From the NCBI RefSeq assembly GCF_020906515.1, contig NC_085850.1, positions 2,356,001 through 2,420,000 of the forward strand: a stretch of DNA of 64,000 nucleotides. The letters run 5' to 3'. How positions within the stretch are numbered: the stretch's first letter is position 1; every line of letters begins with the position of its first letter. A program made the position numbers and the translations under genes. Below the pieces are notes generated by a model that saw only the letters and a program-made list of their open reading frames with translations, ran no database searches and was not told the origin of the DNA. The stretch comes from Vanrija pseudolonga. Lineage: Eukaryota > Basidiomycota > Tremellomycetes > Trichosporonales > Trichosporonaceae. Shown here piece by piece: positions 23,479 to 35,095 of the stretch.

Positions 23479-24179
23479 TCAGACTCGGGAGACCACCAAC
23501 TGAAGGCGAGAGTCAACTCCAGTGTCGCTCTCCGTGGCCCACTCACCCACTGCCCGACCCAGACATCAGTCGCATGCCCCCTCTTCTCGGCCCGCTTCGC
23601 GCGGCGCTCGTCGCGCTCTTCGGCGCGGGACGCCGGCGCGGACGCGGCAGACAGATCGTCCAGCACTGCGTCGAGCGGCGCCACGCGGCCAGCGTACGGC
23701 GCGAGGCGCTGCAAGGCGTCCAGGCCGGAGATGTTGGGCGCGGCAGTGACACCAAGGCGCGAATTGAGCTGCGAGGTGGTCTCAACAGAGACATGCAGCC
23801 CGCGCTCGTCAAACAGCTGCCTGTTGGCGCTCGCGAGGATGGAGGCCACATTCGCCTGCGCGTCCGCGCTCGGGCCAACGACGGAGCGATCAACGACAGA
23901 GCGCACGATGGTGCCTACGCCGGGCAGGATACGACTCGCGACATGCGTGCCGGTCCGCACGTTTTCGCGGGCCGACGTCGGCGCGATAGCTGCGTTCAGG
24001 TCGTCTAGGAAGGCTAGGAAGGGCGCCTGCTCGACCCCGGCGGAGGTGAGCTCGGATGACGTCGCGCGCAGGAAGGGCGCCTGGGACGCGTTCTTCGTCT
24101 GCGGGAGCACGAGCGGGCGTTGTAGCGCTGTGGGGGAGGCCTCGGTGGCCTTCTCTGGGTAGGTCGGAGGCTGGGCCAT
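23479..24179 (-). CDS. Fungal protein of unknown function, LPQTxxxSQAPF family (copy 2)
   Basis: This is a 217-residue paralogue of the protein at 14514-15526. The shared block reads RPLVLPQTKNASQAPFLRA, then FLAFLDDLNAAIAP, a PGVG motif, ASILASANRQLFDERGLHVSV and LDALQRLAPYAGRVAPLDAV. Copy 1 has the same parts in the same order (LFTPAGLHVSV, LDRLSPYAGRVAVVDSAL). Exons on the minus strand are 24179-23547 and 23499-23479. The 21-nt last exon encodes LVVSRV and stop, matching copy 1. Copy 2 lacks the Tyr/Pro-rich N-terminal extension and the intron before PGVG. It lies tail to tail with the myosin gene, 160 bp away. Function unknown. Confidence 0.78.
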
Positions 24180-25734
24180 GTTGCTGGTGTTGTTGGGCGG
24201 ATGAGCAGGTGATCTGCCCCAGACTTAAGTACACTTCCGTCCCCATATCCCCATACCTCTGCACGAGGTGCTGCGTCAACTGGCCGACGAGTGGGTCAGG
24301 TCAACAGCATCATATGACGCCCTCACTGCCCCGTGAGCTCACGTTGACTCGGGTCGATCGCCATCCGCGGCATGTTATCAGCCCACCGTTGTCAAGTGCT
24401 GTTCGAGGATGACGGGCACCCCTCGCCGCGGTGGGGTGGTGCGGCGCTTGGATAGAGTCCGTCTCGGAGTGACGTCGTGCGGCCATCACTGTCAAGCCAA
24501 GCCAGCATGTGCAGATCGCGCGAAAGACCGAGCAGCGGTGCAGTTAATATCGTTGCAGTGCTCGTCGCGCTCAGAATAGCAGAGATCAAGATCAAGATGC
24601 AGGCCAACCCCGATCTTTCCGGCGTTCAACTTGTCATCGTCGTCAGCAGTGCGGCCCAGCAGCTCGGCACACGCGTGGCCCTCACAAGTCTCCATCGGTA
24701 CTCGGCCACCTTTGCGGCCCTGCGCTCGTCTCCTGCCTTCCCTGCTGACTGACGTACGGTGGCGTCAGCACGATGACTGTGCGTCGCTTGGCCGCGTAGA
24801 GGCGTCGCGGTTAGCCCGGGGGCTTGTTTGCCTTTTGCTGCGACTGCGGCGGCCAGCCCAGTCGTGTGTCGTCGGTCAGGTGAGGCCAGGTTAGGAGGCG
24901 TTCCTGCCGTAACCTTGCAGGGCGATAAGAGGACGCCGATGCTTCCCGTGGGCGTTGAGGCGCTTTTTTACGACTGCAGCAGCGGTTAGTAGTGGAGAGT
25001 GTGAGTAAGCTTGTTGTGTGCTAGTCCTAGATTGTGCTTGTTGGGGAATGAATGAGTAATGGAGAGAGGGGTGGAGGAGGGGAAAGGAGGAGGAGGGGGG
25101 AGGATCGTGCTCTACTCAGTGTGTGCCCATGCGCCGGCCTCGTTGAGCAAGAGCAATATGTCAGTAAAGCTGCTCACACGCCGACTCCGACGGACGTGCA
25201 TGCATGCCGCTGCTGCGAAAGCAGGAGCAAAAGCAGGACTCGCCGCCACCTACCCTCGGCCTCGGCTCGGCCCTTCCCCGGTCCTTTCTTCTCCCACCCT
25301 GCCTACGGCCGCCACCCTGCCCCTGCTCACTGTACGTTAAATTGCGCCTTGGCGTCGTGCAGGGCCGGTGACTGCACAGAGATGAGTGAGCGGCGACGAC
25401 GGCAGTAGCAGCAACGACGACGACGACGTCCAAGGCGACAAGTGAAAGAGAGGGAGAGAGATGCAAGTTTGATTTCTTCTGCACCACACCACACCAACTA
25501 GCTACGAGCGACGCCCCACGACGCGACGCGACTCTACACGACGACGACGCTACTCGCCTTCGCGCCGCACACCAACACTACCGCCCGCCCGCTTCTCGCG
25601 CAATAACAATGCTTCCAACAGCTGACAGTGTCTCATCCAGTCTCGAGTAACATCTAGAAGAGCTCCTACCACCCAACTCGTCGTCGTCGCCGCGGCGGCG
25701 ACTCTGGCGCACACACACAACCTTCCTCGGCACC
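24180..25734. other. Long divergent intergenic region
   Basis: About 1.55 kb between the unknown protein and the hybrid kinase. ACACTTCCGT lies at 24231-24240, some 50 nt upstream of the minus-strand gene. The 200 nt before the kinase ATG are rich in CGACGACG and CA and look like a long leader. No gene supported. Confidence 0.4.
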
Positions 25735-28700
25735 ATGGCGTCCACCCCCGTGACGCCGACGCTCGGCGACGGAGTCATAGACTTCCCGACCGCCTTCCTC
25801 GAGGTGAGTGGTGCTGGGTTGTGTCTCGCGTGTTTCTTACCTCGTGCTGACACCACCCCAGGCATACCCCTTCCCCGCTGCCGTGCTCGAGGTTGCGAGA
25901 CCCGTCAGGCCGCCGCTGCGCGCCTCGGAGCGCTTCACATCAACTCACAGCCTGGCGAGCTTCGACGCCGCAATCGCACCCGGGCCTAGCAGCCGGCCCA
26001 TTATCGAGCAAGTGTCGCCCAAGACGACCTCGCCGTTCACTTTTCCTTCGATTACCACGACAACCACAGCGACAAACCTCTCACTGGAATCAGGCACCGG
26101 CAACGGTCCCCCCGCCCTGGTCAGCGTAAACGACAAGTGGGCCGCGGCCGTCGCAACCGACCGCAGCGACCTCGGTGCCAAGCTCAACATGCTTCAGGCG
26201 TGGGTTGTTACGGCGAGCGACAGCGACACCTTCCCACTCTCTCTCGGCGCTCATCACTTGCTCTTAACACGCACCCGGCTCGGCCCAACATCATTCGTCC
26301 TCCTCGCGACCCCGGACACGGGGGTGCCGCTGCCCTCCCCACCGATGCACAAGTTTGCTGCTGCCGTCCACCGCGCGGCGCCCGACGTCGACCACCTAGC
26401 GACCGCGACACATGCCGTCTCGCTCGACTCGCCACCCGTCCATTCGCGCGCGGCAAAGCCAACCGCGGGGAAGCTTCAACCCGCGCAATGGGATGGCTCG
26501 GTCCGACGCCACTCGGAATCCCCGGCCCGCATGCAGTTTAGCAGACTAGCGCCGCGCGCGGCCTCTATCCAGTCCGACTCGGCCTTCGAGCGCCGTCGCA
26601 AGCCTCAATCGGAGCAAGGCGATACTACGCCAGCGGCCCCGAAGCTGGAGAAGTCGGCGTCGACCCCGTCCTCCCTGCCAGTCCAGCAGCCATTACCAAC
26701 GTCCCCGCCTGCCCCACCGCCAGGGCCGCCGGCGCTGAGCTGCTGGCAGTTGGTGATGCAGAAGGACTGGTCAGAGACTAGCCTGGGCCCAATGTCGTCG
26801 TGGCCTGGCGCGCTCATGGCTGTCGTGCGGTTGACGATGGAGTCGATGAGCCCGGCGCTAATGCTCATCAAGGATCCCCAAGATCCGACCGACAACTATT
26901 TTATCTAGTGGGTGAAACCTAATCGCACTATCTGACACCAACGCTAGCAACGACGCATTCCGCCCCATGGCCAATGCCCATCCGACGTGGCTTGCATGCC
27001 ACACATCCGACCTTCCCCCAGAGACATGGGGCCCGCTGGCCCCGCTCTGCGCGCGCTCGTACCAGGGCGAGGTGATCCGCCGCGAGAACAACATGCTCTA
27101 CCAGCCCTACGAGGACAAGATCCACTTCCGCGAGGTCTTCAACACTTGGTCGTACCACCCCGTATGGGAACGCGACGAGGTCATTGCAGTGTATGGCCAG
27201 ATCCAAGAGACTACCAAGACGGTCGTTGCGGAGCGCCAACTGCGCACCAGTCAGCTCCTCGTCAGCTTGCTGAGCGGCGTGCGCACCACGGCAGACTTCT
27301 ACAACGCAGTTGCCAACTGCTTTGACATTAATCACAGGGACGCACCCTTCGCCATCTGCTATACTGTCAAGCCGGTTACCTTTGAGGATGAGCAGTTTGG
27401 CGACAACCGCAGGGTCAGGTTGTCGCTTCCTGTCGTGCCGGTCGAGCTGTCGCTCGAGGCGACAGTCGGCGTCCCTGCTGCTCACCCTGCCGCCCCGCCC
27501 AAGCGCAAGCTCTCGGTCCAAGCGCGCCTCGGATCGTTCAGTGCCGACTCGCCTGACCCGACCATGGCGACGGCGACACTCGACACCGACGGCTGGTGGC
27601 CCATCGCCCAGGCTCTGTCGACACGGCAGACTGTCATTGCCACGGACATTGCCTCCTTCATCGAGGGCTTCCCGACCCGCGAGTGGCCCGAGCTGCCCCA
27701 AAAGGCCGTCGTCATGCCACTGCTTAACGATGCGTCGGATGCCATGCCCTCTGGCGTCATTATCCTCGGTCTCAACGCGCGCAGGAGGATTGACGACGAG
27801 TATATCAAGTGCATCCAGTCGTTTCGACACACCCTTAGCGCAACCCTCGTCTCTATCCAGTCGGCCGAAGAGGAACAAGCCCATCAGCGCGAGAGAGCCA
27901 AGCTTGAGAAGGCCAAGACGCTACTCATCCAAAGCGCTGCCCACGAGTTCCGCCTCCCCCTCACTCTCATTGCCGCGCCGCTGGAGGAACTTCTCCGCTC
28001 CGATCTCAGACCCGAGCAACGTCGCAATGCCAGCTTGGCATACCGACACCAGCGCATTCTCCACCGACTCGTCGACTCGCTGGTCGACTATTCGCGAATC
28101 GAATCCGGGCTCCTCTCAGCACGTTTCGTTCGTGGTGACCTCGGCAAGTTTGTGAATGAAATCGTGGCTGTGTTCAGGCCGACGGTGGATCGCGCCACCC
28201 TCGAGTTCACCGTGGAGGTGGAAGAATCCGATGAGCCGGTCTGCTTCGACCCCGCCCTTCTGGAGACTGTTCTGGCGACGCTCTTGTCCAAGTCCCTTCA
28301 GTACACGCAGCGAGGATCCCTGACATTGCGCCTCGGGTACGAGTTTGGTGCTGAGGGCCGGTGGGCGAGTATCTCAGTCATCGATACCGGCTCGGGCGTG
28401 CCACCATCTCTCATCAACCACGCTTCGTCCGTTCGCAGCAACAGAGGCGACACCAATGTCGAGGGAATCACTCCCGGTATCATGTTTGGTCTCACGCAGG
28501 AGATTATGCGTTTGCACGACGGCGACTTGCTCATCGAGGACCGCAGCAGCGTCGACGGCACAGAGGGCAGCATCTTCACAGCGAGGTTCCCAACATACCA
28601 GGAGATGGTGGCGGCAGAAGACACCCATATCACCCTTGCAGGGCACAGCCAACGGGCTGCCAAGGACGCCCTGCAATGGTCCCCCGCAAGCTCTGACAAC

Positions 28701-31061
28701 GGTGACGATCTAGTGGCGACCAAGCCGTGCGGGTCGACACCACCAACGCCATTGCTCTCCAGCGGCTGGACCGATGCCCTGCTCTTCAATCGATCGGATG
28801 TGCTACTCGTGGTCGACAGCAACCGCGAGGTTCGTTCGGTTATCAAAAACCTCTTCGACCCCTTCATGACTGTCGTCGAGGCGTCTGATGGAGAAGAGGC
28901 CCTGGAAATGATCCGCCAGTCCCCTCCCAACCTGGTCCTCTCCGATCTCCTCACACCCAAGCTGTCGGGATACAATCTGCTCCTCAGAATGCGCATGGAG
29001 GGAAAGATGAAGCTCCTGCCCGTTATCCTCATGTCGACAATCAACGACGAAGAGTCGCATACGAATGCGTTAGTCGCCGGTGCCGATGATTTCATTCTCA
29101 AGCCATTCAACGCTCGCGAGCTTCTTGCCCGCGTCCACCTTCACATGCAGATGGGCAAGGGACGCATGAATCTCGAAGCTCGGTTTGTTCAGCGCGAGAA
29201 GGAGGCCGACATCTTGGGGGCATACTGCCCAAGCGGTATCTTGCGGCTCGCTGGCAACGGCGAGACACTCTTTTGCAACCCGGCCTGGGTTGCTGGCTCA
29301 GGGCAGCCCTTGAGGGAAATGTACGAGAACCCGCTCTCGTGGCTGGCGTACGTCGACGATAACGACTACTACCGCATGCTCGAGCTGTGGCAGGAGGTTG
29401 AGCGTGGCGCGCTCACGACCGTGAAACGGCAGTGGCGTTGGAAGAATGGCCGGTCGGTTTCAGGCGAGTTTACACGTCTCGATCTACTGGACCCCAGCCT
29501 GCAGGGTGTGCTGGCCTGCACGACAGACATCACCGACCAGGAACAGAGGGTGCTCGAAGCCGAGCGCCGCCGTCTGGATGCAGAAGAGTCTCGTCGTCAG
29601 CAGGAGCTGCTCGTCGACCTGACCAGCCACGAAATCCGAACGCCCGTTTCGGCCATTCTGCAGTGCTCGTCTCTTGTCAAGGACAACCTCGAGGCACTGG
29701 TAGGCCAGCTCCAAACCGCAAACACCACAGGCACTGGTTTCCACCCTTCAGGAGCGTTACTGCACGAGCTTACGCAGGACCTTGTGGCGTTAGAGAGTGA
29801 GTTGATCCAGGGGGCTCAGCACTGACGACAAGGCATCTACCAATGTGGACTGGTCCAAGAACGGATCGCAGGCGATGTCCTCTCCCTTGCCCGCATCCAA
29901 CTCGACATGCTATCGGTACACGAGATTGAAGTAGACCTGCGCCATGAAGCGGGCAAGCTTCTGTCAGTGTTCGCTTCGGAGGCGCGAATGAAGGACATCG
30001 AGCTCGAACTACAGTTTGGCGACATGTTCGACAGAATGGGCGTGCACGCCATCAAGACGGACCCTGTCCGCCTGGGCCAGATTGTCACCAACCTCATCTC
30101 CAACGCGATGCGGTTCACGGCCGCGGCCGACCACCGCAAGATCACGGTGCGGTACGACCTGGCCTGGGGCGCGCCGGATGACGGGTCGTGCCAGGCGCCG
30201 AGAGCACCGGGGGCGACCGCGACCCCCGTGCACTCGCCAGCGATTGAAGACACGACTGTCTTCCTTTACATCGGCGTCACGGACACTGGACCGGGCATGA
30301 CACCCAAGGAAAAGAACGTCTTGTTCCAGCGCTTCCAGCAGGGCAACAAGATGATTCACACGCGGTACGGCGGCTCAGGCCTGGGCTTGTTCATCTGCAA
30401 GAAGCTGTCCGAGCTACTGGGCGGCCAGATCGAGGTGCAAACCGAGGTGGGGCAAGGCAGCACCTTCCGATTCTACATCCGCACTCGCACAGCCCCGCCC
30501 AGCTGGCGCATGGAGGGGAACATTCTGTCGAGAGCAATCACCCCAGCCGCGCCGATTAACACGCCGACCGAGGCCGTCTTCCCGTCCAAATTAACCGACG
30601 TACCACGCTCCATCCCGAACGCCGACGCGTTGCGTGTCCTCGTGGTTGAGGACAATCACATCAACCAGACGGTCCTAAGGCGCCAGATTGAAAAGGCCGG
30701 CCTGGCGTGCAACGTCGCCTCGAACGGCGAGGAGGCGCTCGCGCGCCTCTTCGACCCAGGAGCCGCTTACGACGTGGTGCTCATGGACCTCGAGATGCCA
30801 ATCATGGACGGCCTGACGGCGATGAAGGCAATCCGTGCAGCTGAGCGCAATGGAGAGCTCGCCCCACAACTTGTCTTCGCGTTAACCGGCAACGCGCGTC
30901 CCGCGCAGATCGAGACTGCCCTTGCTGCCGGCTTCGACAAGGTGCTCATCAAGCCGTACAAGCTCCCGTCGCTCCTCGCGACCATCCACGACGAGGTCAG
31001 CGCGCGCCGCGACGCTGCGCCATACCCTTCCCCCTCGGGCACGCCGCCGTCCATCGAGTGA
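25735..31061 (+). CDS. Dual hybrid histidine kinase (two kinase and two receiver modules), Tco2-like
   Basis: This is a 1730-residue sensor kinase in four exons: 25735-25803, 25862-26907, 26948-29796 and 29833-31061. The order is a disordered N-terminus, a PAS domain from about 314 (ETSLGPMSSWPG, NYFIYNDAFRPM), a GAF-like region, HisKA-1 with His704 (AAHEFRLPLTLI), HATPase-1, receiver-1 with Asp1038 (LVLSDLLTPKLSG), PAS-2, HisKA-2 with His1266 (TSHEIRTPVSAIL), HATPase-2 and receiver-2 with Asp1640 (VVLMDLEMPIMDG). HATPase-1 has TLLSKSLQYT where an Asn is expected and a poor G2 box. HATPase-2 is intact (NLISNAMRFT, DTGPGM, GGSGLGLFICKKL). Cryptococcus Tco2 has this doubled layout and feeds the HOG pathway. 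Orthology here rests on architecture. Confidence 0.9.
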
Positions 31062-31176
31062 CGACGCGGCCCTCTACATCTTTAGCATAGCTTGCCACAC
31101 GCAGACATTTTGGGTTGTGGATTGATTTATTCATACAATTGTAGTCTAGCATATGTACACATTGCACGCGTGCTCT

Positions 31177-32840
31177 TCAGTGAATGATGCTGGCGAGCCT
31201 CAGCTCGGCCTTGCTCTTCTCCTCGGCGATCCAGTGCTCGATAGTGTCGGGGTCGCGGGGGACGAAGCGGACCTTGAAGCGGTTTGGCACCGACGCGAGG
31301 CCGTAGGGGTTGTGCGTCGCGTTGACGGGGTCGATATCGTAGTCGTCGGCGTCGTCGACCTCGAGCTTGAAGAAGTAGACCAGCTTCGTAAACGCTGCGT
31401 ACATCTCCTTATTGGCGAGGTGTGATCCGGCGCACATCCTCCGGCCGACACCGAACGAGTAATGCGTCGCGTGGCCCCCATCCTCCTTCTCGTCGAGGAA
31501 CCGTTCTGGCCGGAACGTGTCCACGTCGCCGTACCGCTCGACGTCGTGGTGCACCGCCCAAGCGTTGAGGAACACGGTGGTCCCGCTCGGGATCGTGACG
31601 CCGTTGTACTCGACGTCGCCGAACGTCTCGCGCGGCAGCGACAGCTTGAGGACCGAGAACCACCGCAGCGTCTCGCGGTACAGCGCAGTAATGTACCCCA
31701 CGTCCTCGGCGTGCGTGTCCGGCACGTCGGCGTACTGCGCCTCGATGGCGGCGTACGCCTTGTCCCACACGTCGGGCGTCTTGGCCAGCTTGCCAACGCC
31801 CCAGATCATCGTGTTGCCCAGCGTGTCGAGCCCTGCGGCCACCATGGAAAGGCAGATAGACGACAGCTCACGCGGCGTCAGGCGCGCCTCGGGGTCCTTG
31901 AGGATGCTGCCGGTGATGCATGGCGTGTCGGTTCCCTCGGCGATGCGCGCACGCAGGTCGTCGAGCAGCTTGCCCATGTATGCGTCGCGGCGTGCGCGGA
32001 GGTCGGCGAGGGATCCAGCCGAGGTGTCTGGCTTGAGGGACTGCAGCAGGCGCAAAAGGGGAACATAGTTCGCCCAGCTCGCGACGGTGGAGCGCACGTC
32101 CGACACGGCGGCCTCGACCTCGATAATCTCGTGCAGCAGCCCGTCGCTGATCTCGTCGAGCCGACAGCCATAGTTGACGCTCAAGGACGTGTTGAGCGCA
32201 AACCGGCTCATGTAGTCGTGCGGCGCGATCGCCACCTTGCCGCCCTGGCCGTGGACGTACAGGTCTTCGATCAGCGCCAGCACCTCGCGGTCCACGATGG
32301 GCGTGTACCGCTCCACATTGAGCTTGTTGAGCGCCGTCGCGGCCGCCTTGCGCCGGCGCTTGCAGCTCTCGTCCCATGGCGACGTGCCGATCGTCAGGCC
32401 GGCCGAGGTGGCGAGCACGTTGTGGAAGTTGTGGAACGTCGGCCGGGAGATGAAGTTGCCGCCCTTGTCGGACAGGAGCTCTTTCGCGGCTGCGGCGGTG
32501 TTGATCACGACGACCTCGCGCTCGCCCATGTGGATCTTGAACACGGCGCCGTAGGTCCTGGACCAGGAAGTTAGGGTGAGCGCGGCGTGCTGGGGGGTGT
32601 GAGCGCGCCAAGCCTATATCAGACTGAAGTCGGGCCGAGACCACTCACGCGACCCAGCTGGGGGAGGTTGCCGAGGACAGGCCACGGCGAAGGGCCGGGA
32701 AGGGGCACCTTGCCCCGCGCATATGTGGTGTAGTGGTATACCAGCAGTGAGAGGAGGACGGCAGCGAGGGCGAGCTGGACCGGCGTCGAGGCGATGTCCA
32801 CCACGCCGAGGGGGAGCGAGTGGTGCTGTGATGAGGCCAT
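31177..32840 (-). CDS. Cytochrome P450, CYP504-like phenylacetate/hydroxyphenylacetate hydroxylase
   Basis: This is a 534-residue membrane-anchored P450. Exons are 32840-32649 and 32589-31177, and the join gives LGR/HAALTLTSWSRTYGAVF. It has an N-terminal anchor (LALAAVLLSLLVYHYTTY), a Pro-rich hinge KVPLPGPSPWPVLGN, an I-helix AAGLDTLGNT, ExxR in YRETLRWF, and the heme loop FGVGRRMCAGSHLANKE with Cys450. The last motif is like Aspergillus PhacA/PhacB (CYP504), which hydroxylate phenylacetate or 3-hydroxyphenylacetate on the way to homogentisate. It is divergent from the homogentisate dioxygenase gene with a shared 560-bp promoter, which supports that role. Which ring position it attacks cannot be read. 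Confidence 0.88.
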
Positions 32841-33400
32841 GTCGGCTGGAGGATGATAACGAGGATGGGGGCCGCGCTGGCGTGAGCTTGAGCGGCGCTG
32901 ATGCGTGCCCATCTGTCGCCAGTTATATGGACGCCTGGCGGCGCCGTCTCGTCGGTAGTCGCCTCCGTGTCCACCTTGGTGTCATGGGGTACTGAGGTGG
33001 TGGAGGATGCGTCAGTCGGTGGAATGTGGAGTTGTTGCGACTGATTGTGGGGTGCCGTGGGGTGGGAGCCGCCAGCGATGCACGGCACGGACGGCACATC
33101 CAGGCGCGTACGCAGCAGGAACTCGTCCGCGATGCATGCGCTCTACACTTCCGTGACGAGAATGCAAGAGTGGGCAGCAGCAGCATGCGTGAATCAAATG
33201 AGAGTGCAGCGAAGCGATCGGCATAACCAAGACGGACGGCCGTTGTTGTTGTTGCCACTTGTCGCTCGTTGGGTACCACGGGTATACTCTTGCTGTCGAC
33301 GCTTTACCCAACACCACATACCGCATCACATGATGAGACAGACACTACTTATGAATGCCGCGCGTCACTCACAACTCTTGACAACGAACAACTACTCACA
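32841..33400. promoter_or_regulatory. Divergent promoter between the P450 and homogentisate dioxygenase
   Basis: A 560-bp head-to-head region. A minus-strand CATATAACT (around 32930-32922) could be the P450 TATA element. ACACTTCCGTG at 33145-33155 recurs as CCACTTCCGTG near 35995, upstream of the isomerase gene. Confidence 0.45.
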
Positions 33401-35095
33401 ATGTCGCCGACAGCAGTACCCACAGACAAGTCCAACGGCGCGACAAAGGCGCAGCCAAAGCTGCAGTACCTGCGTGAGTGGCGTAGCACCTGTATGGTGG
33501 GCGGCGCTGACTTACGTGCAGACGGCTTCGGCAACCACTTCGAGTCGGAAGCAGTGCCCGGCACGCTCCCAGCGCTGGGCAACAACCCGCAGCGCGCCGC
33601 ACACGGGCTATACACCGAGTGCTTGTCGGGCACGGCCTTCACTGCGCCGCGCCACCGCAACCAGCGCTCGTGGCTGTATCGGGTGGGTGGGCAGCAGCCA
33701 TCTAGTCGTCGCCGCTAACACTCCCGCAGCTGCGCCCATCGGCAAACCACAAGCCGTACGCCCCGTACGCGACGCCCAACCCCCGCCTCGTGTCCAGCTT
33801 CCACGCCTTCTCGCCCGATATCGACGCGACGCCACAGCAGCTGCGGTGGAACCCGCTCGAGGTGGCCGGCGCGGACGGGCACGACTTTGTCGACTCGCTG
33901 ACCACCCTCGGAGGGGCGGGCGACCCGCAGCTTAAGAATGGGCTCGCGATCCACTTTTACAACTTTGCCAGGGATATGGTCAACAAGGCGTTCTATTCAA
34001 GCGATGGGGACATGTTGATCGGTGAGTGGGTGAGCGGGCGAGCGGGCGCCAGCCCGCGAGCCTGCGATTGGCAGTGACATCACCCCCTCGGCCAGCCCAC
34101 TCACACCACCCAGTGCCCGTCCACGGCGACCTCCTCCTCACGACCGAGTTTGGCAAGCTCCACGTGCCCCCGCTTCACATCGCAGTCGTGCAGCGTGGGC
34201 TCAAGTTCTCCGTGTCCTACGTCAACCGCGACGCGCCCTCGGCGCGCGGCTACATCCTCGAGACGTTCAAGGGACACTTTGAGCTGCCCGAGCTCGGCCC
34301 AATCGGGTCCAACGGCCTCGCGAACGCCAAGGACTTTGAGTCCCCCGTCGCATGGTACGAGGACAAGGCGGACCAGGGGACGTACACTGTCGTCAACAAG
34401 TTTGTCGGCAAGCTGTACCAGTACGAGCAGGACCACTCGCCGTACGACGTTGTCGCGTGGTCGGGCAACTACGTGCCGTACCGGTACGACCTGGAGAAGT
34501 TCAACGTGATCGGGACCGTGACGTACGACCACCCCGATCCGTCTATCTACACCGTGCTCACTTGTCCCTCCGACACGCCCGGCACCGCGGTGGCCGACTT
34601 TGTCATCTTCGCGCCGCGCTGGCTCGTCGCCGAGAAGACGTTCCGCCCGCCCTGGTACCACCGTAACGTGATGAGCGAGTTCATGGGCCTCATCTGCGGC
34701 AGCTACGACGCCAAGGCCGAGGGCTTCCTGCCCGCCGGCGCAAGCCTGCACAACATGTGCACCGCGCACGGGCCCGACGCCGAGACGTTCAACAAGGCCA
34801 GCGCGGCGGATCTGGCCCCGCACAAGGTTGGAGAGGGGAGCATGGCGTTCATGTTTGAGTCGGCGTACCAGATCCTCACGACTAAGTGGGCTATTCAGTG
34901 AGTGCGCCGAGCGGAGCGAGGCGGGCGAAGCGGGTGGCTGTCCACTAGGCTACGGTCGCGACCCCCCCCCCCCCCCCTCCCTCTCACCCACACCTCCACA
35001 CCGCTAACACCCACAGGGACAGCGGCAAGGTGCAAAAGGACTACTGGAAGGCATGGCAGGGCTGCGACCGCGTCTCAGACCTCCCGCAGCAGTAG
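33401..35095 (+). CDS. hmgA: Homogentisate 1,2-dioxygenase
   Basis: This is a 462-residue iron enzyme that opens homogentisate to 4-maleylacetoacetate. Exons are 33401-33473, 33522-33682, 33730-34021, 34114-34897 and 35017-35095. The Fe ligands fit the human enzyme in spacing: His358 and Glu364 in [12 protein letters not shown], and His394 in AHGPD (human 335, 341, 371). Other family blocks are [24 protein letters not shown] and [20 protein letters not shown]. Length is normal. It is divergent from the CYP504-like P450 and is followed by the isomerase gene. The last intron (34898-35016) holds a run of 16 C, so this spot is prone to sequencing error, but the exons flanking it join in frame. 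Confidence 0.96.
34962..34977. repeat. Poly-C tract in the last hmgA intron
   Basis: Sixteen C in a row inside the intron, ahead of a pyrimidine-rich stretch and the CACAG acceptor. It may act as an extended polypyrimidine tract and is likely to vary in length. Confidence 0.8.

Noticed and set aside
31462-32574. 370-codon plus-strand frame opposite the P450
   Set aside because: Antisense shadow of the P450 coding exon; no motif of its own.
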